DNA of 64,000 bases, from positions 24,889,394 to 24,953,393 of the forward strand of contig CM046882.1 of assembly GCA_025667525.1 (NCBI GenBank). Direction: 5' to 3'. The stretch comes from Glebionis coronaria. Its lineage: Eukaryota > Streptophyta > Magnoliopsida > Asterales > Asteraceae. The notes under the pieces are model-generated. The model had not been told where the DNA came from and made no database searches. It was given only the letters and a program-made list of their open reading frames with translations. Numbering within the stretch: the first letter of the stretch is position 1; the number at the start of each line of letters is the position of its first letter. The translations under genes and the position numbers were made by a program. Shown here piece after piece: positions 26,340-36,705 of the stretch.

Positions 26340-26875
26340 TTCATTTCCCAGAACATTCCGAATAGCTCATACTTTCCGAATAGGCTTTTTGTGTTTCCCT
26401 TATTCGGAACATTTTCAAATATTCCGAATAGGGGTGTTTTTGTTTCATTACTCGGAATATTCTAAATATTCCGCATAGCCAATTCTCATTTTTCTTATTC
26501 GGAACATTTTTCCGAATAGCCCTTATTTTCCGCATAAAGCAGTTTTTCCGAATAGAGCAATATTTTCCGAATGGTCCTTATTTTACGAATGAAGCAAATT
26601 TTCCGCATAAGCCATCTTTCCGAATAGGCATGTTTTTCCGAATGGGAGTAGTTTCCGCATAGACAATATTTTCCGAATAGCATCATTTTTCCGAGTAAGC
26701 TAATTCTTCCGTATAGCCATTTCTCAGTTCCCTTACTCGGAACATTTTTCCGAATAGCCATCTTTCCGCATAGAGATCATTTTCCGCATAGGGCTAGTTT
26801 TCCGAATAAGACAATTATTCCGCATAGATGCCAACATTCCGAATGGTGTTTTATTCCGCATAGGGTATTTTTCAG
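26340..26875 (+). repeat. TTCCGAATAG word array inside the LTR leader
   Basis: Roughly two dozen copies of TTCCG(A/C)AT(A/G)G separated by 10-25 bp of unrelated T-rich sequence. A few copies are inverted (TATTCGGAA). One pair, 26401-26409 with 26422-26430, can form a 9-bp stem, extended by CCC/GGG. An identical array is in the 3' LTR (35709-36244). Confidence 0.85.
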
Positions 26876-27071
26876 TAAGGGTTATTTTTCAGCTTATTAT
26901 TTGTTGCTTGTTTTAAGTTTATTTCATTACAATTTTATTCACTTACCTGTTAGTAGAATAGAAAACCAAATCCACTTTTTGTCACCAAGAACAAATCATT
27001 CCACTTTTAACTGAGATCAATTCGAGAGGATATCGAGAGAAAATTGAACCTAGTAAAAGGCATGTATCAAA

Positions 27072-27089
27072 TGGCGCCGCTGCCGGCTC
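27072..27089 (+). other. Primer-binding site, tRNA-Asp type
   Basis: TGGCGCCGCTGCCGGCTC starts two bases after the 5' LTR. From memory, the Athila primer site pairs with tRNA-Asp (TGGCGCCGTTGCCGG); one mismatch in the first 15 bases. Confidence 0.8.
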
Positions 27090-27283
27090 CTCTCGTTAAG
27101 ATCAAAAGTTTTTTGTAGAACTTGGATTTTGGGATCCGTTCCCCGTGAACGTTACTTTTTCATAAAAAATTTTCAAAAAATCACAGAAAAATATAAAATT
27201 TTCAAAAATCCTAAAAAGTAAAAAACAATAAAAACCAAAAATATTTTTGCCTTGTTTCTCTTTGTTCGTTCTTTTGCAGGTGT

Positions 27284-30200
27284 ATGCGCACTCGATCCAC
27301 GTCCTATCAAGAGCCCGAGCCTCTCGATAACTTAGACATGGCTGGTGTACAAAACAACAATAACATACCACCTCCGAACAACAATAATAACAACAACAAC
27401 CCGCCTTTCAACAACATGAATAACAACAACAATGAGCCACTTCCGGATAATCGCCCAATGATTGAATTGCTGCAAGCTCATGTTGATGGCAACACGGATC
27501 CAATTGTCATTCCTCCAATTGCCGCCAACAATTTCGAGCTCAAGTCAGGCTTTATCCAGATGGTCTCCGCTCAGCCATTCTTGGGACGAACCATTGATGA
27601 CCCACATGACCATATCAAGAGATTTCTACAACTCATCAACACGGTCAAATTCAATGGAGTTCCACAGGAGGTCATAAGGTTACAACTTTTTCCCTTTTCT
27701 TTAGAGGGACAAGCCCGGCATTGGCTTGCTAAGGAACCGCCACAGAGTATTCTCTCGTGGACGGATTTGGAAACAAAGTTTATCAACTACTTTTTTCCAC
27801 CCTCTCGTACTACCGCTTTGCGGAATGAGATTATAAACTTTGAACAAAAGTACGATGAGTCATTCAGTGAATCTTGGGATCGTTTTAAAGATCTTTTAAG
27901 AAAATGCCCACAACATGGTTTTACCAAAGTACATCAAATTAATACTTTTTACAATGGTTTAAGCATGAGTGACCAAGATTCACTGAATAGTGCCTCCGGG
28001 GGTAATTTATTGGCTAAGACTTCCAATATTGCTTGGGATATCATTGAGAACAAGTCTCGTGTGCAAACCAAGAGCGTTAGGACCAATGTTGCTAGTGCTA
28101 GCACTAATGACAGCGACAAGCGATTAGACAAAATCACCACGCTTCTTGAATCGCTTGTCACCCACACCGTCAGCAACAACAACAGCAACAACGCCAAAAA
28201 TGCACAAGTCAACGCTGTCAGCCAACCTTGTGAGATATGCGGTGGTCCCCACTCATACACAACTTGTACCGCCACCCAAGATTACCCTGCTGAGAATGTG
28301 AATGCGGCATATGGCACCTACCAACAACCTGCTTATCAAGCAAAACCCCAAGGTGACCGTAACTTGCTTAGCTACCGCAACAACAACTATCTTTCACCAC
28401 CTGGTTTCCCTCCTACCAACCCAAACCAACAACAAAACCTTAATCGCCCTCCTCAACAACAACAACAGCCTCGACAACCATACATCCCACCTCACAAGCA
28501 GCAACAACCTCCTCAACGTAACAATCAAGTCTACCAACAACCTGCTTACCAACCACCTGCATACAATGCTCCTCCCAACCAACCCACCGCTCTTCACCAA
28601 GAAGTGGAAACTTATATGAGGACTAACGACGCGATAGTGGGAAATCTTCAGAGAGAAGTGCTCAACCTGAAAGCCGATTTGGTAAAGCAAGGAAATGATT
28701 TGAGAGCCGATATGCGAAACACGTTGGATAGTCAGACGAATGACTTGAGGAACATGATGGCTAGTTTCTTCCAAAGTAGTCAACCCTCTTCTTCGGGTAC
28801 TCTTCCGAGTAACACCGTTGCGAACCCAAGAGGGGAGATGAAAGCAATCACCACTCGAAGTGGTAAAGGTACCAAGGAACCCGAGCTTCCTATACCTCCA
28901 CCGGTGATTGTGACTAAGGAGAACGAGTCGCCTGCTCCTATTCCTCATCCTTCTCCTTCCCCAATTTCTCCACCTCTTCATTCTACCCCTCCTCCACCCG
29001 TGGTTGTGAGTGACCCTGTTCCTCTAAAGCCTTCCTCTTCTTCCAATATACCTTATCCTTCTAGGTTGAGGAAAGAGAAGCAAAAGAGCAAGGATGATAT
29101 TCAGGTTTCTAACTTTCTGAAAATGTTTAAACAACTGAATTTTAATATCTCCTTCGCTGAGGCTCTCGCTCACATGCCCAAGTATGCTAAATTGTTTAAA
29201 GACCTTCTGAGCGACAAGGAAAAGCTCCTCGACATTGCCAACACCCAACTTAATGAGAACTGCTCTGCAGTGCTCTTAAGGAAATTGCCAACCAAGCTTG
29301 GTGATCCGGGTCGTTTTCTTATCCCTTGCAATTTCCCGGGAGTAGAGAATTGCATGGCCCTAGCCGATCTAGGTGCCAGTATTAATCTCATGCCTCTAAG
29401 TGTTTGGAAGCAATTATCTCTCCCAGAGCTAGTCCCCACTAAAATGACTTTGGAATTAGCCAACCGTACGGTTGCTTATCCAGTGGGGATAGCCGAAGAC
29501 GTTATTGTAGGAGTCGACAAATTCACCTTCCCTGCTGATTTTGTTGTCGTCGACTACGAGATGGACCCTCGTGTACCACTGATTGTTGGTCGTCCATTCT
29601 TAAGGACCGGTCGCACTCTCATTGATGTCGAAGCCGGTGAGCTTATCATGAGAGTGGGTGACGACAAAGTAGTCTTCAACATGGGTAAGTTGTCTAAACA
29701 GCCTTATTCATATGAGAGCGTTAATTGTATTGACGTTCTTGATGAGGCTTGTGAAGAACACTTTAATGATGCTTGCAAAAGTATTCCTACCTCTCTTCCC
29801 ACTGTTGAGACTGTGTCCTCTATTGATTCATCGTTGTCTCTATTTGGAGATAGTGATTTATTCTGGAACAATCTTGAAGCTACCATGGGAGATGCGACTT
29901 TAGCTACTAATGATTCTCCCACCCAGGGGGATGAAGACATGAGTTTCTTTGACAATCTTCTCACTGAAGACAATCCTTCGCCTCCATCTCCCACGGTTAT
30001 TGCTATCGATGCCACGACTTTGAAAACGCCTCCCGTCGAAAATCCTCCGGATTTGGAACTTAAGGAGTTGCCGCCACATCTCGAGTACGTGTTCCTTGAC
30101 GACAACAAGAAGTCGCCCGTCATTATTGCAAAGGATTTGAAAGATGAAGAGAAGACTCGCCTCGTTGCTGTATTGAAAGATCATAAGAAGGCTATTGCTT

Positions 30201-32962
30201 GGAAAATCTCGGATATTCGTGGAATTGATCCTCACTTCTGCACGCACAAAATTCTCATGGAGGACGACTTCAAGCCCACTATTCAAAGCCAACGAAGGGT
30301 GAATCCAAAAATACATGAAGTCATCAAAACAGAGGTTATCAAACTTCTTGATGCGGGTATGATTTACCCTATTTCGGATTCACCGTGGGTTAGTCCAATC
30401 CATTGTGTGCCCAAGAAGGGCGGAATAACCGTTGTTCCCAATGAACACAACGAGTTGATTCCCACTCGTCTCGTTACTGGGTGGAGAGTTTGTATAGACT
30501 ACCGCAAACTCAATGATGCCACGAGAAAGGATCATTTCCCTCTACCTTTTATGGACCAAATGCTTGAACGATTAGCCGGTAATGAATATTACTGCTTTTT
30601 GGATGGTTTCTCGGGTTATTTCCAAATACCCATCGATCCCCAAGATCAAGAGAAGACTACATTCACCTGTCCCTATGGCACTTTCGCTTACAAACGAATG
30701 CCTTTTGGCTTATGTAATGCGCCCGGGACTTTCCAAAGGTGTATGTTAGCTATCTTCCATGACATGGTTGAACAAACCATGGAAGTCTTCATGGATGATT
30801 TCTCGGTCTTCGGGGATTCCTTCTCTGCTTGCCTTGCCAATTTAGAACGTATGCTAAAGCGGTGCGAAGACACTCGCCTAGTTCTAAATTGGGAAAAATG
30901 CCATTTTATGGTAAAAGAAGGCGTCGTGCTTGGACATAAGATCTCGAAAGCCGGTCTTGAAGTAGACCGTGCTAAAGTCGATGTTATAGCAAAGTTGCCT
31001 CCACCTTCAACTGTGAAGGGTGTGAGAAGTTTCTTGGGTCATGCGGGCTTCTACCGTCGATTTATCAAAGATTTTTCTCAAATCGCTCGCCCGATGACCC
31101 ACCTCTTGGAAAAAGATACTCCTTTTATCTTTTCCAAAGAGTGCCTTGAAGCATTCAACTCGCTTAAGGATAAGCTAACTAAGGCACCCGTCTTGGTTAC
31201 CCCTAATTGGGAGCTTCCCTTTGAGTTGATGTGCGATGCTAGCGATTTTGCTATTGGAGCGGTTCTTGGACAAAGAGTGAACAAACACTTCCAACCGATC
31301 CATTACGCTAGCAAGACAATGACTGGGGCACAATTGCATTATACGACAACCGAGAAAGAGCTTTTAGCTGTCGTCTATGCTTTTGAAAAATTCCGCCCCT
31401 ATCTTGTCCTTTCTACCACCATTGTGTACACTGATCATTCTGCGCTGAAGTACTTGTTGACAAAGCAAGATTCCAAACCAAGACTTCTTCGCTGGGTTTT
31501 GCTGCTCCAAGAATTTAAAATCGAAATCCGCGATAAAAAAGGAGCAGAAAACCTAGCCGCGGACCATCTTAGTAGACTTGAGGATCCATACCAAGGGGAT
31601 CATCCGACCAAAGAAATCAATGATTCTTTTCCCTTGGAGACCTTACTGTCTATAAACTCGAAGCCGAATGACACCCCGTGGTTTGCGGACTTTGCAAATT
31701 ACTTGGCGGGTGGAATTCTCAAGGAAGGGTTGACGTCCCAGCAAAAGAAGAAGTTCTTTACCGACATCAAGACTTACTTTTGGGACGACCCTTACCTATT
31801 CAAACAATGTGCTGATCTGATAATTCGCCGATGTGTTGATGGACCGGCAGCGTCGGACATCCTTGATGCTTGCCACAAAGGACCCACCGGTGGTCACTTT
31901 GGTCCCAACTACACCGCAAAGAAAGTGTTTGATTCGGGATTTTATTGGCCCTCCATATATCGTGATGCTCACAATATGGTTAAACAATGTGATGTTTGCC
32001 AAAAGCAAGGCAAAATCACACATAAAGACGAGATGCCTCAGAATTTCATTCAAGAGTGTGAAATTTTTGATGTTTGGGGTATCGACTTTATGGGGCCATT
32101 CCCTTCATCTAAAGGAAACAAATACATCCTTGTAGCCGTTGACTACGTTTCAAAGTGGGTTGAAGCCAAAGCTTTGCCTACTAATGACGCAAGGGTGGTT
32201 TGTAACTTTTTGAAAGCTCTATTCGCTCGCTTCGGTGTGCCTCGTGCCATTATTAGTGATCGTGGGACTCATTTCTGCAATGACCAATTTGCTCGAGTCA
32301 TGGCTAAGTACGGTGTAAACCATCGTCTTTCCACAGCCTACCACCCACAAACTAATGGCCAGGCTGAAATATCCAACCGAGGACTGAAGCGAATTCTTGA
32401 AAGGACTGTGGGAGAGCATCGTGCCGCATGGGCCGATAAACTTGACAATGCTTTGTGGGCTTTCCGTACTGCTTACAAGACCCCGATCGGCTGTACGCCT
32501 TATCGTCTTGTGTACGGGAAAGCGTGCCACCTCCCCATTGAGTTGGAGCACAAGGCTTATTGGGCCTTGAAGTGGGCTAATTTTGATATAAACAAAGCCG
32601 GTGACCTACGCAAGATCCAACTCAATGAGCTAAATGAACTCCGTAATGAGGCTTATGAAAATTCTTTGATCTATAAGGAAAGAACTAAGCTCATTCACGA
32701 CTCCAAGATCAAAAACCGAGAGTTCCATGTTGGAGACAAAGTCTTACTTTTTAACTCTCGGTTTAAAATCTTTTCGGGCAAGCTCAAATCTCGTTGGTCC
32801 GGCCCATTCGCCATCGCCCAAATTTTTCCATATGGTACTCTCGAGCTCGCTCAACCTAATGGACCAAATTTTAAGGTGAATGGCCAACGAGTGAAGTTGT
32901 ACTTTGGTGAGGACACCTCTCAGGAGGTGATTCCATCCCTCACCACGTTCCCCATGAACTGA
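27284..32962 (+). CDS. Athila-like gag-pol polyprotein, intact (1892 aa)
   Basis: One open frame from ATG 27284, just after TTCTTTTGCAGGTGT. Residues 1-60 include poly-Asn; the gag domain follows ([37 protein letters not shown], about 90-250). A zinc knuckle [13 protein letters not shown] is at about 316-328, then a Gln/Pro-rich stretch and a coiled-coil-like segment (about 449-495). The protease has DLGAS with Asp 695, an Athila-style active site. RT has FLDG (Asp 1107) and FMDD (Asp 1171-1172). RNase H has [15 protein letters not shown] (Asp 1318). Integrase has an HHCC finger ending CDVC (from 1569), catalytic Asp 1601, Asp 1659 and Glu 1695 (35 residues between the last two), and a GPF-type C-terminal motif. 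All catalytic residues are present. Role: particle formation, reverse transcription and integration. Confidence 0.96.
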   Translation: MRTRSTSYQEPEPLDNLDMAGVQNNNNIPPPNNNNNNNNPPFNNMNNNNNEPLPDNRPMIELLQAHVDGNTDPIVIPPIAANNFELKSGFIQMVSAQPFLGRTIDDPHDHIKRFLQLINTVKFNGVPQEVIRLQLFPFSLEGQARHWLAKEPPQSILSWTDLETKFINYFFPPSRTTALRNEIINFEQKYDESFSESWDRFKDLLRKCPQHGFTKVHQINTFYNGLSMSDQDSLNSASGGNLLAKTSNIAWDIIENKSRVQTKSVRTNVASASTNDSDKRLDKITTLLESLVTHTVSNNNSNNAKNAQVNAVSQPCEICGGPHSYTTCTATQDYPAENVNAAYGTYQQPAYQAKPQGDRNLLSYRNNNYLSPPGFPPTNPNQQQNLNRPPQQQQQPRQPYIPPHKQQQPPQRNNQVYQQPAYQPPAYNAPPNQPTALHQEVETYMRTNDAIVGNLQREVLNLKADLVKQGNDLRADMRNTLDSQTNDLRNMMASFFQSSQPSSSGTLPSNTVANPRGEMKAITTRSGKGTKEPELPIPPPVIVTKENESPAPIPHPSPSPISPPLHSTPPPPVVVSDPVPLKPSSSSNIPYPSRLRKEKQKSKDDIQVSNFLKMFKQLNFNISFAEALAHMPKYAKLFKDLLSDKEKLLDIANTQLNENCSAVLLRKLPTKLGDPGRFLIPCNFPGVENCMALADLGASINLMPLSVWKQLSLPELVPTKMTLELANRTVAYPVGIAEDVIVGVDKFTFPADFVVVDYEMDPRVPLIVGRPFLRTGRTLIDVEAGELIMRVGDDKVVFNMGKLSKQPYSYESVNCIDVLDEACEEHFNDACKSIPTSLPTVETVSSIDSSLSLFGDSDLFWNNLEATMGDATLATNDSPTQGDEDMSFFDNLLTEDNPSPPSPTVIAIDATTLKTPPVENPPDLELKELPPHLEYVFLDDNKKSPVIIAKDLKDEEKTRLVAVLKDHKKAIAWKISDIRGIDPHFCTHKILMEDDFKPTIQSQRRVNPKIHEVIKTEVIKLLDAGMIYPISDSPWVSPIHCVPKKGGITVVPNEHNELIPTRLVTGWRVCIDYRKLNDATRKDHFPLPFMDQMLERLAGNEYYCFLDGFSGYFQIPIDPQDQEKTTFTCPYGTFAYKRMPFGLCNAPGTFQRCMLAIFHDMVEQTMEVFMDDFSVFGDSFSACLANLERMLKRCEDTRLVLNWEKCHFMVKEGVVLGHKISKAGLEVDRAKVDVIAKLPPPSTVKGVRSFLGHAGFYRRFIKDFSQIARPMTHLLEKDTPFIFSKECLEAFNSLKDKLTKAPVLVTPNWELPFELMCDASDFAIGAVLGQRVNKHFQPIHYASKTMTGAQLHYTTTEKELLAVVYAFEKFRPYLVLSTTIVYTDHSALKYLLTKQDSKPRLLRWVLLLQEFKIEIRDKKGAENLAADHLSRLEDPYQGDHPTKEINDSFPLETLLSINSKPNDTPWFADFANYLAGGILKEGLTSQQKKKFFTDIKTYFWDDPYLFKQCADLIIRRCVDGPAASDILDACHKGPTGGHFGPNYTAKKVFDSGFYWPSIYRDAHNMVKQCDVCQKQGKITHKDEMPQNFIQECEIFDVWGIDFMGPFPSSKGNKYILVAVDYVSKWVEAKALPTNDARVVCNFLKALFARFGVPRAIISDRGTHFCNDQFARVMAKYGVNHRLSTAYHPQTNGQAEISNRGLKRILERTVGEHRAAWADKLDNALWAFRTAYKTPIGCTPYRLVYGKACHLPIELEHKAYWALKWANFDINKAGDLRKIQLNELNELRNEAYENSLIYKERTKLIHDSKIKNREFHVGDKVLLFNSRFKIFSGKLKSRWSGPFAIAQIFPYGTLELAQPNGPNFKVNGQRVKLYFGEDTSQEVIPSLTTFPMN

Positions 32963-32970
32963 ATTTGGGT

Positions 32971-33028
32971 CGAGTCAGGCTCGTGACTCGGTTATCAAAA
33001 ACAAGCGCTCCTCGGGAGGCAGCCCGAG
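32971..33028 (+). other. Two consecutive hairpins after the gag-pol stop
   Basis: Hairpin 1: CGAGTCA (32971-32977) pairs perfectly with TGACTCG (32984-32990) around the loop GGCTCG. Hairpin 2: CTCGGG (33011-33016) pairs with CCCGAG (33023-33028) around AGGCAG. Both are conserved in elements 2 (44201-44220, 44241-44258) and 3 (60886-60905, 60926-60943). Probably an RNA structure in the genomic transcript. Confidence 0.6.
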
Positions 33029-34866
33029 TATCTATCCCTTTAACCCCCTAAGTGTAGGGGAGGACCTATTTTGGTCATTTGTGTTTGTGTGGTGATGTGA
33101 TTACAGGGATAAGTGCACTCTTGGAATCTTTGAAGAACCGTGCTCCCGTGTTATCCGAAATCCGGTTTTATCTCTCAAACTATCGTGATTCAATTTTCTT
33201 CATACTCACATTTGAAATTGATCACTCTAGTCGTCTCTTCCTTAACTTGAGTTAACCAACGTGCACAATGTCATAAGTGTAGGGGAGACTTTTCCCACAT
33301 GCTTAAACATTGAGGACAATGTTTATCTTAAGTATAGGGGAGACTTCTATCGAAGTTTTAAGTGGACTTTTCCATGAAAATCCCTTCAATTAACCAGAAA
33401 ATCATATTTTTCAACATTTTTCAAATTTTTAATTAACTTTGGCCATTTAGTCGTAATTTTTAAATTTTTATCGTTGCTTTCATATGTATATATCCCGCAA
33501 TAAAGTCAAATTTTAATAAAGTGGTGTAGCTAGTTTAGGAATCTTTGACATATTAGGCCCGTTGCGTTTATTTTGACTCAACCCGAGTAGACTATTCCAA
33601 GTTTATTCTAGCTAGTATCCTTAACCATGTAGACCTTAATTGGTTTATTAGGCTAAGTGTCCACGAGTCTCATTATTTGAGATTTTAAATTGTGGAGGAC
33701 GAGAAATGATAGAGTCAATTATAAGTCGGTATTCTTGCGCAAGCTCACTTGGTGTAATTATTTGCCTATTCTCCCATCACTTGCTAATAATTTATCTGCA
33801 ATAAGTAAGGTCTTACGATTTGAAAAGTTACTTAGCTTCTAGCCCAAGATCGTTTAAAAGTTGCTCGGTAATGATAAGAGTTCATAGCCAAGGCATAACT
33901 TATGAAGCGGGGCGCGAAGATTGGCGAGTCCGAAAAGGCCCTAACAAGGCATGAGGATTCAATTTTATTGCTGAAGATCCAAAGTGATGTGAAAAGCATT
34001 ATTCCTAAAGTCAATATGAAGGATCAAGACTCACGACGAAAAGCCACAACTCCCATAAAAATCATGGAGAAGTCTATCCGAAAAGACCCTAACAAGGTAT
34101 GAGGATAAATAGATCCAAGTCCGAAAAGGAGGCGGATCGTTGTATCTCAAAATCCCAATTAGAGATTGAAGAAATAATCATGAAGTCGTGGTCAACAAAG
34201 TTGGAGAACCCCTCAAAAGTCTCCAAGTGAAGAAACTCTATTATGATGAGAAGACCATTATCTCAAGAACGTCTCTCGAAGATATGAAGTATGAAGTACA
34301 TGCCAAATATCGGCCCGAGAAAGGTCTCAAATCGTGAACCAAGTTATGCCAAGATATGAACTTTTTGATATCCCGAGAAGCAGTTTTAAGAGATTTTGTC
34401 CTTTAGCTAACTATTGATCAAATCGTCCTACTTTGCTTTCAGCCCTAATAAACTATCGAAATAAGTCCAAAAATGCATCTTCATGATCATTCTAAGACAA
34501 AAATAAAATATAAGAGATACACCTAGGAATAAGGGAGTTTAAGCATTTAATTAAGCCATGTGTGTAAGTGTTTGATTTACTAACTTATAATAACAATGAT
34601 CTCGTTTTTAAGCTTAGTTTGGGGAACGTGAAACTTGAGGGTGATAAATCTTCGCAACACCAAAGCCCTAATGTAAGTCTTTGATTTCTTTACAAGTAAT
34701 TTCATTTCTTTTTGTTTATCTTAAAGTTTTTATTCCTCTTAGTTATTTGATTCTTAATTAGTAGTATTTGAATAAGGCCAAGGTTGATTAATTATGAGAA
34801 AAATGTAAAATTGCTTTATCACTAAGCATTGCATGAGGGCATGGCAATGGTTAAGTGTAGGGGATT
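33029..34866 (+). other. Post-pol region of Athila element 1, no env
   Basis: About 1.8 kb with no large frame, where some Athila elements carry an env-like gene. It contains three internal copies of TAAGTGTAGGGGA (33049-33061, 33274-33286, 33329-33341 as TAAGTATAGGGGA). The fourth copy (34852-34864) sits two bases before the 3' LTR and is the presumed polypurine tract. One small ORF (33902-34102) lies here. Confidence 0.75.
33902..34102 (+). CDS. Small ORF downstream of pol (66 codons), element 1
   Basis: ATG preceded two codons upstream by an in-frame TAA. Product begins MKRGAKIGESEKALTRHEDS and is basic. The same ORF (63 codons) is in elements 2 (45136-45327) and 3 (61819-62010). Up to codon 48 the element 1 and 2 copies differ only at three third positions (TCA/TCC, CTG/CTA, GTC/GTT), all synonymous. 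After codon 48 element 1 is one base short and ends differently, so its tail is probably the derived state. No domain recognised; it could be an env-region remnant or an accessory peptide. Confidence 0.35.
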   Translation: MKRGAKIGESEKALTRHEDSILLLKIQSDVKSIIPKVNMKDQDSRRKATTPIKIMEKSIRKDPNKV

Positions 34867-36438
34867 TGATAGGTGTGTAAACACCCATCCTTTTACCACT
34901 TAATTCGGGCTAAAACAAGACCAAAACACGTATTTAATATCATTTGTTTGGAATTATGCGTGGTTTTTGTGTTTATTGTGTTTTCAGAGCTAACCGGATG
35001 AATATTAAAGAAAACATGGGATTGCACGGGTTTTATCAAGGAAAAAGACTCAAGATAAAGTCTATTGTCCAAGACGTGCAAAAGATTTGAAGTCACTAGG
35101 CCTATTCGAAGATTTATCGAAGAAAAGGACTAAAGACGGAAGATTTTCATAAGTCGAAGAAACTCAAGTCTATTTAACGAAGAAATTAAAAGACGAGTTG
35201 GATTTAATCGACAACAAATCCCGAATCAGAATCGAAAACGTCAACTTTTCTGAAAAGACGAGAAGACAAGAAGAAAGGGAGAAAGCCCACTCACCAACCA
35301 ACCACTAGGAGTATAAATAGTCCTTCCCTTCACACAATTAAGGAGAGCTTCATTTTTTCCTTCTCAGTTTTCTTTGTAGTTCGTTCCATCACCAACTCCA
35401 TTAGGGAGCTTGGTGATTTTCATCTTTTTCTTTTCATCTTGTAATCTTTAATCATTAACCTTGTTACTTTTTCATTAATCAATCCATTCCATCTTTCTAT
35501 TCATCTTGTTCTTCATCATTTTTATTGCAAGTTTCTTAAGTTTCTTATTTGATTCAAGTTTGATTTCAAAAAGTTGTTGATTTAGTGTTTTTATTGGTGG
35601 GATTTGTTTCCTATGGTATGTTAGTGATTATTGGTTAGTTTGGTAAAACCTTTTTGAGTATTTTTGTGTTTAGATTGAAAAATCATTTTTGTTCGTCTGC
35701 TACTGTTCTTCATTTCCCAGAACATTCCGAATAGCTCATACTTTCCGAATAGGCTTTTTGTGTTTCCCTTATTCGGAACATTTTCAAATATTCCGAATAG
35801 GGGTGTTTTTGTTTCATTACTCGGAATATTCTAAATATTCCGCATAGCCAATTCTCATTTTTCTTATTCGGAACATTTTTCCGAATAGCCCTTATTTTCC
35901 GCATAAAGCAGTTTTTCCGAATAGAGCAATATTTTCCGAATGGTCCTTATTTTACGAATGAAGCAAATTTTCCGCATAAGCCATCTTTCCGAATAGGCAT
36001 GTTTTTCCGAATGGGAGTAGTTTCCGCATAGACAATATTTTCCGAATAGCATCATTTTTCCGAGTAAGCTAATTCTTCCGTATAGCCATTTCTCAGTTCC
36101 CTTACTCGGAACATTTTTCCGAATAGCCATCTTTCCGCATAGAGATCATTTTCCGCATAGGGCTAGTTTTCCGAATAAGACAATTATTCCGCATAGATGC
36201 CAACATTCCGAATGGTGTTTTATTCCGCATAGGGTATTTTTCAGTAAGGGTTATTTTTCATCTTATTATTTGTTGCTTGTTTTAAGTTTATTTCATTACA
36301 ATTTTATTCACTTACCTGTTAGTAGAATAGAAAACCAAATCCACTTTTTGTCACCAAGAACAAATCATTCCACTTTTAACTGAGATCAATTCGAGAGGAT
36401 ATCGAGAGAAAATTGAACCTAGTAAAAGGCATGTATCA
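34867..36438 (+). repeat. Athila element 1, 3' LTR (1572 bp)
   Basis: Offset from the 5' LTR is exactly 9369 bp throughout, so there are no length changes. Ends ATGTATCA at 36438, then target duplication TTGGT. Confidence 0.95.
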
Positions 36439-36443
36439 TTGGT

Positions 36444-36666
36444 GAACAAGGATTTATTGTTATTGCTAACAATAGAATGGGTTATAGAATTTGTTACAGA
36501 GAGAGAATTCAGTTTTTAACATACATGAGAAACTAAAATGAATACAGGAAAGTATTTATACAATGGAATAGGAAGAAGGGTCTTGGGTTGGGTTGTAACA
36601 GCTTTTGGCACCTAAGTGTAGTTTTGACTTTCTTGTTTGACTTTTACTGAATTTTGACTTGTAACA
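36444..36666 (-). repeat. Remainder of the right LTR of the minus-strand element
   Basis: Continues GAACAAGGATTTATTG from the split site and ends GACTTGTAACA. It matches 19053-19275 with a few substitutions (for example AACAATAG versus AACAATGG). Confidence 0.92.
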
Positions 36667-36705
36667 GGCAATTACAAGATTTGTTTTTAACAAGGGGTAG
36701 TAAAT
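36667..36705. other. 39-bp host remnant between two retrotransposons
   Basis: GGCAATTACAAGATTTG and AACAAGGGGTAGTAAAT correspond to copy A 2438-2475 (GGTGATTACAAGATTC, GAACAGGTGGTAAAT). Host copy B resumes after element 2 at 47732. The last five bases TAAAT are element 2's target duplication. Confidence 0.8.

Larger units (their letters stand above)
25498..27069 (+). repeat. Athila element 1, 5' LTR (1572 bp)
   Basis: TG...CA termini. TATA box at 25943-25950. Downstream of it, 26340-26875 is an array of TTCCGAATAG / TTCCGCATAG words. The first ~450 bp closely match elements 2 and 3; the rest is more diverged. Confidence 0.95.
25498..36438 (+). mobile_element. Athila-like Ty3/gypsy element 1, apparently intact (10,941 bp)
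   Basis: Perfect 5-bp target duplication TTGGT (25493-25497, 36439-36443); the empty site is visible at 19040-19060. LTRs of 1572 bp each begin TGATAGGTGTG and end ATGTATCA. The only difference I found between them by eye is G 26892 versus T 36261. Order: LTR, tRNA-Asp-type primer site, leader, one gag-pol frame of 1892 codons, 1.9-kb post-pol region, purine tract, LTR. RT before integrase and an Athila-type gag place it in Ty3/gypsy. No env-like frame. Everything needed for autonomous activity appears present. Confidence 0.95.

Noticed and set aside
26340..26875. Regular-looking TTCCG word array as a CRISPR array
   Set aside because: Words are about 10 bp, spacers are irregular and similar between elements, the array lies inside an LTR, and the genome is a plant.
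28302..28619. Plus-strand Asn/Thr/Leu-rich ORF overlapping gag in another frame (also 39529, 56215)
   Set aside because: It follows from CAA/CCT-rich repeats in the Gln/Pro region; conserved only because gag is.
28394..28981. Long minus-strand ORFs opposite gag-pol (also at 29704, 39234, 55893, 58604)
   Set aside because: They are antisense shadows of the gag-pol frame with the composition of reverse-read gag-pol; no independent motifs or conserved starts.
33029..34866. Env-like gene downstream of Athila pol
   Set aside because: No frame longer than 66 codons and no signal peptide or transmembrane pattern.
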